A program made the translations under genes and the position numbers. Below, piece by piece: positions 17,415-27,300 of a DNA stretch of 64,000 nt. Origin of the DNA: an uncultured Alphaproteobacteria bacterium. GTDB taxonomy: Bacteria > Pseudomonadota > Alphaproteobacteria > RF32 > CAG-239. The stretch lies in assembly GCA_934270475.1 (NCBI GenBank), contig CAKQPS010000003.1, positions 62,001 through 126,000 of the forward strand, written 5' to 3'. The notes under the pieces were generated by a model. That model did not search any database and was not told where the DNA came from. It saw nothing but the letters and a program-made list of their open reading frames with translations. Position 1 is the stretch's first letter. Every line of letters starts with the position of its first letter.

Positions 17415-17503
17415 TGTCTCCTATTTGTTGATACATGCTAAAAATACCATAATGTAAAAAATTAAAATACCCAAGAGTAAACGGCATCTAATAATTTTAT
17501 GCT

Positions 17504-17962
17504 TTACAACTTTAAATGCTCTAAAAAGGCCTGACAGCCTTCGTATATATCCCAATAGCTCTCGTCAAAATTGCCGGTATACCAAGGGTCGCGGATATTA
17601 CGCGGATTACTGGTAAAATCAAGCAAGCGATGGATTTTGTTTTCCGTATCCGGACCAACGAGCGATTGAATGTCCTCAATGTTGCTGTCGTCCATCGCCA
17701 AAATATAGTCATAATAAGCATAATCGCGCGGACGAATACGACGAGAGTAATGTTCTTCAAACGGCACATGCATGGATTTCAGCATCTCGCACGTGCCATG
17801 ATGAATGCCGGCATGACACATCTCATTGTAACTTTCAGTTGCGGCGGAATCTATTTCAAATTTGTCTGCCAAACCGCGCTCCTCAACCATTTGCATAAAC
17901 ACAAACTGCGCCATCGGCGACCGACAAATATTACCCAAACATACAAACAAAACTTTAATCAT
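17504..17962 (-). CDS. Low-molecular-weight protein-tyrosine phosphatase
   Basis: The signature VCLGNICRSP (7-16) is the C-x5-R phosphate loop of LMW-PTPs, and DPWYTG near the C-terminus supplies the general acid Asp. At 152 residues the length is typical. These enzymes often dephosphorylate tyrosine kinases that control capsule export, or other phosphotyrosine proteins. No partner kinase is in the window. Codon use is less AT-rich than in flanking island genes, so it may be an older resident or cargo gene. Only a weak ribosome site (AGGT) is visible. Confidence 0.88.
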   Translation of the reverse strand: MIKVLFVCLGNICRSPMAQFVFMQMVEERGLADKFEIDSAATESYNEMCHAGIHHGTCEMLKSMHVPFEEHYSRRIRPRDYAYYDYILAMDDSNIEDIQSLVGPDTENKIHRLLDFTSNPRNIRDPWYTGNFDESYWDIYEGCQAFLEHLKL

Positions 17963-18069
17963 TTTTATTACCTAATTTTACAATTTAATTTTTTATAGCC
18001 GTATACCAGAATAAAATCAAGTTTCTTTACTTTTGTACATGCTTATATAACATCTATTGTAAACGATTA

Positions 18070-18122
18070 TTAACATTTAGCTGTTAAAATATCTTGACAT
18101 TTAAAAGGAAATATATTATGAT
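18070..18122 (+). promoter_or_regulatory. Strong promoter with upstream palindrome, start of the defence operon
   Basis: TTGACA (18094-18099), exactly 17 bp, then TATGAT (18117-18122) is almost a perfect sigma-70 promoter. Just upstream lies the inverted repeat TTAACA-N6-TGTTAA (18070-18087), a likely operator. Transcription would start near 18129. This places the translation start at the ATG 18145 (AGAGG at 18134-18138), because the earlier in-frame ATG at 18118 lies inside the -10 box. Confidence 0.8.
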
Positions 18123-18144
18123 TTCTATAAAAGAGAGGTCTACT

Positions 18145-18918
18145 ATGGTTAGCATTTTAAAAACATTAAGAGAAAAAGAAAACATTTCTCAAGATGATTT
18201 GGCATCAGAATTAGGAATTACGCGCCAAACATTAGGTAAATACGAAAATGAGGAAACACCTTTTCCCTTAGAAACCATTAAAAAACTGGCAAAGATTTTT
18301 AATGTTGATTATTCGTGCTTTATCGATAATCGTATGCCAACAACACCGGAATACAATATTGTTAGTAAACCTAATACTAAACCAAAACAAGATATTCGTA
18401 TAGATATTCCTCAAGAAAATATTTCTAAATTTAAGCAGGTTTTATTGTACATATTAAATAAAGTTGGCGCAAAACCAAATGTTGGTCAAACAGTTATCTA
18501 TAAACTGCTCTATTTTATAGATTTTGATTACTATGAGCTATTTGAAGAACAGCTTATGGGGTTAAAGTATATTAAAAACACTTATGGCCCTACACCTGTT
18601 GACTTTGCAAAACTAATCAAGGAAATGGAAAAAGATGGTGAGCTAGAGGAAATAAAAACAAAATATTTCAATAAGGACCAAACAAAATATTTGCCGATTA
18701 AGGAACCGGATTTAACGATTTTATCTGCTCAAGAACTAAAACACATCGATAAAGAGCTTGAGCGTTTATCTGATATGACGGGATCAGAATTATCGGCTTA
18801 CTCCCATAAAGACATTCCATGGATTGGCGCAGATATGGGAGATGTTTTAGATTACGAAGCTGTTTTTTACAGAAATGATGAGACTTCACGTCGGGAGTAT
18901 GCGGACGAAAATGATTAA
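18145..18918 (+). CDS. XRE-family regulator with Panacea (DUF4065) domain, antitoxin
   Basis: Starting at ATG 18145 the protein has about 257 residues. An N-terminal helix-turn-helix (about 1-60, with ISQDDLASELGITRQTLGKYE) is joined by a linker to a C-terminal Panacea/DUF4065 domain, recognisable from KPNVGQTVIYKLLYFIDF, YGPTPVDF and the final IPWIGADMGDVLDYE. Panacea domains are known promiscuous antitoxins that neutralise unrelated toxins; an HTH fusion also gives DNA binding and autoregulation. It overlaps the toxin gene by 8 nt and is the first gene after the consensus promoter and palindrome, so it could repress the whole downstream operon. Confidence 0.85.
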   Translation: MVSILKTLREKENISQDDLASELGITRQTLGKYENEETPFPLETIKKLAKIFNVDYSCFIDNRMPTTPEYNIVSKPNTKPKQDIRIDIPQENISKFKQVLLYILNKVGAKPNVGQTVIYKLLYFIDFDYYELFEEQLMGLKYIKNTYGPTPVDFAKLIKEMEKDGELEEIKTKYFNKDQTKYLPIKEPDLTILSAQELKHIDKELERLSDMTGSELSAYSHKDIPWIGADMGDVLDYEAVFYRNDETSRREYADEND

Positions 18919-19285
18919 CTACGTGACTATTCCCGAATTTAATAAAGATTTCAAATCATTATTAAAGCGCTTTAAATCTTTGGAAAAAGACTTTGAAAAT
19001 ATGAAAAAATATACGTTGGAAACCTATTATGAAAAAGGTCAGCCAACAACCGCTTTTGTTCCGATAGAAGGTTTTTGTTCCGAGAATTATACTTCTAATA
19101 AAGTTCGTAAATTTTCGTGTATGACACTGAAAGGACGCGGAGCCGCTTCCGGCATTCGTGTTATTTTTGTGTGGAAAGAAAGCAAAAGACAAGTAACCTT
19201 TATTGAAATGTATTTCAAAGGCGACAAAGAAAACGAAGATAGAGAGCGTTTAGGTAATTTCATTCAAACTATAGAGGAAAATTGA
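18911..19285 (+). CDS. RelE/ParE-superfamily toxin partner of the Panacea antitoxin
   Basis: A 124-residue basic protein whose last third (GIRVIFVWKESKRQVTFIEM, then GDKENEDRERL) follows the strand pattern and ending of RelE/ParE/HigB-fold toxins. RelE-type members cut mRNA on ribosomes. The start at 18911 overlaps the antitoxin stop by 8 nt, typical of coupled pairs; GGGAG lies 13 nt upstream, and an ATG at 18899 is an alternative. The stop is only 21 nt before hsdM. Which toxic activity it has cannot be told from sequence. Confidence 0.7.
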   Translation: MINYVTIPEFNKDFKSLLKRFKSLEKDFENMKKYTLETYYEKGQPTTAFVPIEGFCSENYTSNKVRKFSCMTLKGRGAASGIRVIFVWKESKRQVTFIEMYFKGDKENEDRERLGNFIQTIEEN

Positions 19286-19306
19286 GGTATTTTGCAGGAG
19301 AATATA

Positions 19307-21064
19307 ATGTCAAATGAAGCGTTTAAAGAAGTTGGAAAAAATTTACAAGAAAAAGCAACGGTAATTTGGAATATTGCCAACCACTTGGCTGGACCGTTCA
19401 AACCACACGAATACGGCTTAGTTATCTTGCCGATGACGATTGTCAAGCGTTTTCATGACTGTTTATTACCACATTATGATGAGATGCAGGCAAAATATGA
19501 GCAAGTTAAAAAATTTGAAGTTATCGATGGCTTTATGTGTAAAGCAAGCCACTACCAATTTTATAACACCAGTAAATTCACGTTTGAAAAGTTATTAGCC
19601 GACCCCGCGCACATTGAATCCAACTTTAAGTCTTATTTGAATGGATTTTCGCAAAATGTTCAGGATGTTTTAGCAAAATTTGAATTTGAAAATATTATCA
19701 AACGCATGGTGGAATCTGATACGCTTTATTGGGTTATCAAAGAATTTAATACTGCTAATGGCTATTTAGGACCGGATAAAATTACGGCGGTTGACTGCGG
19801 TTATATTTTTGAAGACCTTGTTCGCCGATTTTCAGAATCTTATGATGAGGAAGCCGGAGCACACTTTACCAGCCGCGATATCATTTATTTGATGACAGAC
19901 CTTCTTCTAACCGATGCCAACTTGCGTGATGAAAACATCTCGGTTTATGATATGACAATGGGAACAAGCCAGATGTTGTCTTGTATGGAAGAGCGCATTA
20001 AACAGCTTAATGCTGATGCTGTTGTTACTTGCTTTGGGCAAGAATTTAACCCATCAACATTTGCCATTGCCAAGGCAGATATGCTTATCCGTGGTGGTGA
20101 GGCAAACAATATGCGCTATGGCGATACTCTTTCGGATGATAAATTCAAAGGATTTAAGTTCAAATACCTGATTTCTAATCCGCCGTTTGGTATTGATTGG
20201 AAAAAAGAGCAAAAAGCCATAGAAGCTGAACATAACCTCGGCAAAGAAGGACGTTTTGAACCGGGATTACCGAAAATTTCTGATGGACAGCAACTATTTA
20301 TGCTTAACGGCATTGCAAAAATGGCAGATGACGGCAGAATGGCTATCATTCAAAACGGATCGCCATTATTTAGCGGCGATGCCGGTTCCGGTCCGTCTGA
20401 AATCCGTCGTTATATCTTAGAGAATGACTGGCTTGAAGCTATCGTCCAGCTTTCTAATGACCAATTTATGAACACCGGTATTGCAACCTATGTTTGGGTT
20501 TTAAATAAAAACAAGCCCGCGCGTAAACAAGGTAAAGTTCAACTAATTGACGCTAGCCACTGTTTTGAACCACGTCGCAAATCTATCGGTAACAAGCGTA
20601 ACGATATTACCGATAAATGCCGCAACATCATCGTGACCACCTTTGGAGAATTTAAAAACGATAAAATTTATGGCGATGAGAATGGTATTTATTGTGAAAG
20701 CAAAATTTTCAGCACCTTTGACTTTGGCTACCAAAAAATAGTCGTGGAACAGCCACAAAAAGATGAAAATGGCCAAATTATCATAAAGAAAGGCAAACCG
20801 GTTGCTGATACAAATCTGCGAGATACCGAAAATGTGCCGATGAACGAAGACATAAATGATTATTTTGAGCGTGAAGTTAAACCTTATGCTCCGGAAGCCT
20901 GGATAGATGCTAATAAAACCAAAATCGGTTATGAAATCCCGATGACACGTTATTTTTATAAGTATCAGGCACCTGAAAAGACATCAGATATTATCGGACG
21001 CTTAAATATTCTTGAAACCGACATTACTAACTCGCTGAAACGCTTGTTTCCTAAGGGAGAATAA
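19307..21064 (+). CDS. hsdM: Type I restriction-modification methyltransferase subunit HsdM
   Basis: HsdM transfers a methyl group from S-adenosylmethionine to N6 of adenine in the site chosen by HsdS. The 585-residue protein starts at ATG 19307 (AGGAG upstream; the frame also opens at a TTG 15 nt earlier). The N-terminal HsdM helical domain (LAGPFKPHEYGLVILPM) is followed by AHFTSRDI (185-192), the cofactor motif DMTMGTSQML (215-224) and the catalytic NPPFG (291-295). The cofactor motif departs from the usual D-P-x-x-G-[ST]-G pattern: Pro and the second Gly are missing. It heads the restriction genes, 21 nt after the toxin. Confidence 0.93.
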   Translation: MSNEAFKEVGKNLQEKATVIWNIANHLAGPFKPHEYGLVILPMTIVKRFHDCLLPHYDEMQAKYEQVKKFEVIDGFMCKASHYQFYNTSKFTFEKLLADPAHIESNFKSYLNGFSQNVQDVLAKFEFENIIKRMVESDTLYWVIKEFNTANGYLGPDKITAVDCGYIFEDLVRRFSESYDEEAGAHFTSRDIIYLMTDLLLTDANLRDENISVYDMTMGTSQMLSCMEERIKQLNADAVVTCFGQEFNPSTFAIAKADMLIRGGEANNMRYGDTLSDDKFKGFKFKYLISNPPFGIDWKKEQKAIEAEHNLGKEGRFEPGLPKISDGQQLFMLNGIAKMADDGRMAIIQNGSPLFSGDAGSGPSEIRRYILENDWLEAIVQLSNDQFMNTGIATYVWVLNKNKPARKQGKVQLIDASHCFEPRRKSIGNKRNDITDKCRNIIVTTFGEFKNDKIYGDENGIYCESKIFSTFDFGYQKIVVEQPQKDENGQIIIKKGKPVADTNLRDTENVPMNEDINDYFEREVKPYAPEAWIDANKTKIGYEIPMTRYFYKYQAPEKTSDIIGRLNILETDITNSLKRLFPKGE

Positions 21065-21075
21065 GGACTATAAAA

Positions 21076-21987
21076 ATGGGCAACGATTTAAAAAAGAAAG
21101 AAAATTTTCCGCAAATACCACTTTTCGATGACTTGCAAAAAATTTCACAAGCCATTGATACTTTTATGACTCCTATATTAAAAACCGTACAAAAATTTGC
21201 TGATACAGTTCAACCTATTGTTGAAAAGGCTGGAATAGCTTTTTTAGATTATATAGATACAATCCAATTAAAATCAGAGTTAGTAAGAAATTACTGGATT
21301 ATCATGGATGAAAAATTGCTAAAACTTTTGAAAGATAGCAATAAAAGAAACATACAAGACATTGAACAGATTATTATTGATTACTATAAAGAAAATAACT
21401 TTTCCAATCTCAAAGAACTTTTTGAACCCTACAGAGAAAATAAAACATTTGCCAACAGGTTTCCTGTTATAGATAGCTGTATAACGGTTCTTAAGGATAA
21501 TTCTTTAGGAGTATCATCTTATGTTGTAATTCCAACTCTTTTGAGCCAAATTACGGGAATATATGATGCTTTTCCAAAGTTGGTTCCTGAACAACAAAAA
21601 AAAGAAATCAAAAAACAACTTAATGAAAATAGTAAAAAAATTATCTGTCCTTTAAGTGCTGATGGCAAGAAACCTTCAAATTGTGAGTTTGTTGCTCAAG
21701 GAAATGCTAAAATTAATAAAGACATTTTTGAGCGGTATATGATGGAAAAGGTATCCTATGGCGTTTATTATAATTACAAAGAAGTCATAGCAAATACATT
21801 CAAAAATGGTAAGCAAGTAGATAAAATACAAGATGATATGAGAAAGAAAGGTGTATTCCGGCATAAAATTTTGCATGGTATTGATATACAATATAATTCA
21901 AGCGAAAATGTCGTTAAATGCTTTATGGAGTTGGCGTTTCTGATGAAAATGTACACTCAGCTTTCAGAGGAGAATACTAATGACTAG
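21076..21987 (+). CDS. HEPN-motif protein embedded between hsdM and hsdS
   Basis: A 303-residue soluble, largely helical protein. Near the C-terminus FRHKILHG (261-268) contains R-x4-H, the active-site pattern of HEPN ribonucleases. Upstream, NRFPVIDSCI and SYVVIPTLLSQITGIYDAF fit a wider family of phage-defence-like proteins with the same RH-x-x-LHG ending. It sits 11 nt after hsdM (AAGGA site) and overlaps hsdS by 8 nt, so it is certainly co-translated with the restriction genes. PrrC, an anticodon nuclease carried in a type I restriction locus, is a precedent for such a position. The RNase activity is inference from one motif. Confidence 0.6.
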   Translation: MGNDLKKKENFPQIPLFDDLQKISQAIDTFMTPILKTVQKFADTVQPIVEKAGIAFLDYIDTIQLKSELVRNYWIIMDEKLLKLLKDSNKRNIQDIEQIIIDYYKENNFSNLKELFEPYRENKTFANRFPVIDSCITVLKDNSLGVSSYVVIPTLLSQITGIYDAFPKLVPEQQKKEIKKQLNENSKKIICPLSADGKKPSNCEFVAQGNAKINKDIFERYMMEKVSYGVYYNYKEVIANTFKNGKQVDKIQDDMRKKGVFRHKILHGIDIQYNSSENVVKCFMELAFLMKMYTQLSEENTND

Positions 21988-23290
21988 GGCTATGAAAGAT
22001 AGCGGTGTTGAATGGATCGGTGAAATTCCTGAAAATTGGGAAACCGTCAGAACAAAAAATGTGGCAACATTATCCAATGGCAATAGCATAAAAGACGACG
22101 AAAAATCACAGTATGAGGATTCGACTGATGCCATTCCTTATATTTCAACCAAAGATATTGATAGCCTTCATAACATAGATTATTGCAATGGAATGTATGT
22201 AAAAAATGATGATTCTAATTTTAAGGTCGCTCATAAAAATTCAATACTTATGTGCATTGAAGGCGGAAGTGCCGGTATAAAAAAAGCCAAATTAAAACAG
22301 GATGTTTGCTTTGTAAATAAACTATGTTGCTTTGAACCTAAGTCGGTAGACTCAGATTATTTGTATTATTTCTTAAATAGTCCAAAATATGAGGATCACT
22401 TCAAGAGTTTAATGTCAGGTCTAATTGGTGGAGTTAGTATTTCAGATCTTAAAAACATAAACTGCACTCTCCCCCCATTATCTGAGCAACAGAAGATTGC
22501 GGATTTTTTGGATGAGAAATGCGGGGCGATTGATGAAATTATCAGCAAAACCGAACAATCTATTGAAGAATATAAAAAGCTAAAGCAATCTGTTATCACT
22601 GAGGCTGTAACTAAAGGTGTCCGCCCAAACCGCCCAATGCAAGATAGTAACATTGAGTGGATCGGTGAAATTCCACAAAATTGGAGCGTTATAAAACTAC
22701 GGTATCTTTATCGGTGCCAAAATGGAATAAGCAAATCAGCAGAATTTTTTGGTAAGGGATTTCCCTTCGTCTCATATAAAGACGTCTACAATAATGATGT
22801 ACTACCAGAAACTGTTTCCGGCCTATGTGATGCAACTGAAGAGGAATTAAACAGATATTCTGTAAAACAAGGAGATATCTTTTTCACAAGAACATCGGAA
22901 ACAATTGAAGAGATTGGTTTAACATCCATCTGCCTAAATTCATTTGAAAATGCAACATTTGCAGGATTTTTGATAAGGTGTCGTCCATATACAACAAAAT
23001 TGGATTTTGAATATTCAAAATACTACATGGCAAGTTCTCATTTGCGCTTATATTTTGTAAAAGAAATGAATTTAGTTACAAGAGCTTCTCTTAGTCAAGA
23101 ATTATTAAAGGATTTACAAGTTTTAATTCCACCGCTTGATGAGCAAAAAGAGATTGCTGACTATTTGGATGAAAAGTGTGCTGAAATTGATACCTTAATC
23201 GAAAAGAAACAACAATTCTTGTCCGAAATGGCAAACTACAGAAAATCTTTAATTTATGAATACGTTACCGGCAAAAAGGAGGTTGCATAA
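21980..23290 (+). CDS. hsdS: Type I restriction-modification specificity subunit HsdS
   Basis: This 436-residue protein has two target-recognition halves. Each starts with a near-identical segment (VEWIGEIPENW near residue 10 and IEWIGEIPQNW near residue 225) and ends in a conserved spacer helix (PPLSEQQKIADFLDEKC and PPLDEQKEIADYLDEKC). Each recognition domain reads one half of a bipartite site, and the helices set the distance. GAGGAGA precedes the ATG. It overlaps the HEPN gene by 8 nt and the PIN gene by 1 nt. The target sequence cannot be predicted by eye. Confidence 0.95.
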   Translation: MTRAMKDSGVEWIGEIPENWETVRTKNVATLSNGNSIKDDEKSQYEDSTDAIPYISTKDIDSLHNIDYCNGMYVKNDDSNFKVAHKNSILMCIEGGSAGIKKAKLKQDVCFVNKLCCFEPKSVDSDYLYYFLNSPKYEDHFKSLMSGLIGGVSISDLKNINCTLPPLSEQQKIADFLDEKCGAIDEIISKTEQSIEEYKKLKQSVITEAVTKGVRPNRPMQDSNIEWIGEIPQNWSVIKLRYLYRCQNGISKSAEFFGKGFPFVSYKDVYNNDVLPETVSGLCDATEEELNRYSVKQGDIFFTRTSETIEEIGLTSICLNSFENATFAGFLIRCRPYTTKLDFEYSKYYMASSHLRLYFVKEMNLVTRASLSQELLKDLQVLIPPLDEQKEIADYLDEKCAEIDTLIEKKQQFLSEMANYRKSLIYEYVTGKKEVA

Positions 23291-24372
23291 TGGATTTTGA
23301 TGCAATTACCATAGATACCAGTATCTTTGAGGCTTATGGAGCAGAACTAGAAAACGGAATATTAAATAGTATTAAGACGTTTACTAAAAATAAAATAGAA
23401 ATTGTTATCCCGGATATTATAGAAAAAGAGATACTGTCTCACTTAATTAAGAAAACACAAGAAAGTCGAAATTCTGCTTACGGCAAATTAAGAGAGCTTA
23501 AAAAATATAATTTGTTGAGTGAAACAGAAGTAAATAATTTAATCCATTTACTGGAACAAAATAACGTTTTTGATATTGTTAATTGCAGATGGAATGTTTA
23601 TAAAAAATTAAACAAAATACACATTTTATCAAGTAATAATGTTTTACTAAACGAAGTTATACAAGATTATTTTGATGAAAAACCACCTTTTTCGGAAAAG
23701 AAAAAGTATGAATTTCCTGATTCAATTGCATTGAAGACACTTAAAAATTGGGCTGAAACTAATAATAAAAAAACATTATGTTTTTCGACCGATGGTGATT
23801 GGGAAAATTATATAAATGGCGTAGAAAATTTGCGTTATAGTAAGGATATTAGCGGTATTTTAGGAGAATTAAATAAGGACATACAATTAAGTGATATTGT
23901 TAAATTAAAAATAAGTATTGTGTTAACAGCTATTGAGTGTTCGGACATAGGGTTGGAAGCAGATAAAGAATCGCATCTATGGGAGTCATTCTTTGAGAAA
24001 ATTGAGCAAATTGTAGAACGAAAAGGTGTCACATTTGGTGGTAATATCAATTTCTATGGTTCAATAAGTGATTATTCTGTGGGTTTATCTTCTTTCACTT
24101 TTCCTAATCATTCGTACGAAATTTTATCTTATGACAATAAAGAAGATGTTATAGATATTTTAATTCCTATAACTTTAGAATATTTTATTCAAATTGAAGC
24201 ACAATCAGCAGAAAATAATACTAAGACTGTGTGTTTTCCAGATATTGAGTGTTCTTTTGATACCAAAGCTATTATTCAAATGGATTTTAAGACAAAAGAA
24301 ATTATACAAAATGTAGAAATAACAAGTAGTGTTTTACCTGTAAACTTGGATTTAATAAAAAACAGTTGGTAA
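23290..24372 (+). CDS. PIN-domain protein (DUF4935-like) embedded between hsdS and hsdR
   Basis: This 360-residue protein begins AITIDTSIF, giving the first PIN acidic residue (Asp9). It continues with PDIIEKEIL (41-49), PDSIALKTL (Asp144) and FSTDGDW (Asp168/Asp170), the order of acidic residues expected in a metal-dependent PIN ribonuclease. The second half (from about 200) is an unassigned beta-rich region. Its ATG shares one base with the hsdS stop, and GGAGG (23278-23282) is well placed. PIN domains are typical toxins or RNA-processing nucleases; here one would be expressed with a restriction enzyme. Confidence 0.72.
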   Translation: MDFDAITIDTSIFEAYGAELENGILNSIKTFTKNKIEIVIPDIIEKEILSHLIKKTQESRNSAYGKLRELKKYNLLSETEVNNLIHLLEQNNVFDIVNCRWNVYKKLNKIHILSSNNVLLNEVIQDYFDEKPPFSEKKKYEFPDSIALKTLKNWAETNNKKTLCFSTDGDWENYINGVENLRYSKDISGILGELNKDIQLSDIVKLKISIVLTAIECSDIGLEADKESHLWESFFEKIEQIVERKGVTFGGNINFYGSISDYSVGLSSFTFPNHSYEILSYDNKEDVIDILIPITLEYFIQIEAQSAENNTKTVCFPDIECSFDTKAIIQMDFKTKEIIQNVEITSSVLPVNLDLIKNSW

Positions 24373-24391
24373 TCGATTAGGAGGTCGTATC

Positions 24392-27300
24392 ATGGCAATA
24401 ACTGAAACAAAAGAAAAGAATTTTGAAGCCGATATTGAGAGTTATTTTATCTCAGAAGCTGGAGGTTACACCAAAGGCAATGCCATTTATGATCCTTCTT
24501 GTGCCTTGTTCAAGGACACTTTTATTGAGTTTATCAAAAAAACTCAACCAAAAGCATGGAAAAAGTTTGAGTTTGCCTATGGAAACAACACCGAGAAAAA
24601 ATTTATAACTTTCTTCAATGATGCTGTGGAACGTGACGGCATCTTAAAAGTGATGCGCAAAGGCTTCAAATGTGGTGGTGTTGACTTCAAGGCATGTTAT
24701 TTTAAGCCGGAATCGACCTTAAATGAGGATGATATAGCTCTTTATAACAGTAATATTTGGCACTGCTACCGCCAATGGTTTTTCTCCGCAGACAATAATA
24801 AATCCGTTGATATGGTTTTGGTATTAAACGGTATACCTTTATTTGCATTTGAGCTTAAAAACCAACTAACCGGCCAAGATATTCGTAATGCCGAACACCA
24901 GTGGTGCTATGACCGTAATCCGCGTGAATTATGCTTTCGCTTTAATAGCCGAATTTTAGCTTTCTTCTGCGTGGATTTGCGCCAAGCATCTATGGCCACC
25001 AAATTAAACGGTGAAAAAACATTTTTCTTACCATTTAACCAAGGCTCCAATGGTGCGGGCAATGATGGTGGCGCTGGCAACCCGGCAAATCCGGATGGTT
25101 ACATGACAAGTTATATATGGGAAAATGTATTCCAGCGTGAATCAATGATGGATATTTTGCAAAAGTTCATCAACTTGGAAATTACGGAAGAAAAGAAAAA
25201 AGGTGGAAAAACCGAAACAAAGAAAACCCTTATATTTCCGAGATATCATCAGTTGGATGTTGTGCGTAAATTGGTAGCAGATGTTACCGAAAATGGAGCC
25301 GGTAAAAGCTATTTAATTGAACATAGTGCCGGTTCCGGTAAATCAAACTCTATTTCTTGGGTTGCTTATCGTTTAGCCACGATTTTTAAGAAAAACAATG
25401 ATCCTCTTTTCAAAAGCGTTATCATTGTGACAGACCGCCGCGTATTGGACCAACAGCTACAAAACACCGTTGACGGAATGGATCATCTACCGGGATTTGT
25501 TGAAACGATTGATAAAGATAAGCATGCTAAAGATTTGAAAACGGCAATTAATGACGGGGCAAGAATTATTGTAACCACATTGCAGAAGTTTCCGGTGATA
25601 TATAAGGAAATAGAAGAGGCTCACGGCAAAAATTTTGCGATTATTTGCGATGAAGCGCATTCTAGCCAAACAGGCTCTGCCGCCGCAAAATTAAAAATTG
25701 CCCTAGCAGATGATGTAGACGCTTTGCGCCAATATGCAGAGTTGGAGGAAAAATCTGAAGAAGAAATTGATAAAGAAGATCCAATTTTGAAAGAACTTCT
25801 AAAGCAGGGTAAGCACAAAAACTTGTCTTATTTTGCCTTTACCGCCACGCCAAAGCCAAAAACATTAGAGATTTTTGGTTCAGAAGATAGCAACGGGCAG
25901 TTTCATCCATTTCACATCTATTCAATGCGCCAAGCTATTGAAGAAGGATTTATTATGGATGTTCTGCAAAACTATATGACATATAAAACCTGTTACGCCA
26001 TTGCTAATAAAACTAAAGATAATCCGGAGGTAAAAGGAATAACTGCCGCTCGTATTATTAAAAAATATGCCGATTTGCACCCATATAACATTTCATCTAA
26101 GGTACAAATTATTATCGAAACTTTCAAAGATATCACTAGCAAAGCTATTGGTGGTAAAGGTAAAATGATGATTGTGGCGTCTTCTCGTTTAGCCGCAGTT
26201 CGCTATTTGCAAGAAATGCGCCGTTATTTGGAAGATATGAAACAAGGACCAAATGCAAAAGATTATGAAAATATAGATGTTTTGGTTGCATTTTCCGGAA
26301 CAGTTAAAGATGGTGGCGTTGAATATACAGAGCCACAATTAAATGTTAGAAAAGATGGTACTCACATCAGTGAAACACAGTTAAAAAGTGACTTTCATGA
26401 TGATTTCAATGTGTTAGTCGTGGCCGAAAAATATCAAACAGGTTTCGATGAACCGTTGCTTCATACAATGATAGTAGATAAGAAACTCAAAGGTGTAAAG
26501 GCCGTTCAAACACTGTCGCGCTTAAATCGTGTATGCCCGGGAAAAACGGATACGTTTATTTTGGATTTTATCAATACGGCTGATGAAATTAAAAAAGCTT
26601 TTGAGCCATTCTATACCGAAACCTTCTTAAAAGAATCAATCAATACAGATTTGATATTTGAGGTTCAAGCAAAAATTGCTGAAGCAAATGTATATAATGA
26701 AGCCAATGTAGAGGAATTTGCTAAATTCTATTACAGTGAGGGAACACAATCTGATAAGGATTTAGGTAAAATCGCAAGTATGCTTGAGCCTGCTGTGGAG
26801 AAATATAGTAAATTAGAGGAAGTTGAAAGATTTGATTTCCGTCGTAATGTTCGTAACCTTGTTAAATGGTACAATTATATTTCACAAATTAACCGCTTAT
26901 TTAATGAACAATTGCATAAAGAGGTACTTTATGCCAACGCTTTGAGCAAATTCTTATCCGAAGATTTGGATCCGGTTGTTGATATTAAAAACAAGCTGAA
27001 GCTGGAATATTATAAACTCAAAGAAGTATTTAAGGGCTCCATTTCTTTGGCTGAAGGTAAAGGCGAAAGTTCTGTTGGAGGCAAAGTTGGTCAAGTTCCA
27101 GATCCGGCTTTATTAGATCCATTAAATGAAGTAATTAAGCGGATTAACGAACAGTTTGGTATTGATTTAACAGAGGCAGACAAAGTAATTTATAATTCCA
27201 TCCACGATAAATTGATGGCTGATAAAAAATTACAAAAACTCATAAAATCAAGCAAAGATGATGAAGAGAAGATTTTCGCATCATCTATTTTTCCTAAATT

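Noticed and set aside
18094..18144. Longer N-terminus of the Panacea antitoxin (TTG 18094 or ATG 18118)
   Set aside because: Both codons lie inside the -35 and -10 boxes of the promoter, upstream of the expected transcript start.
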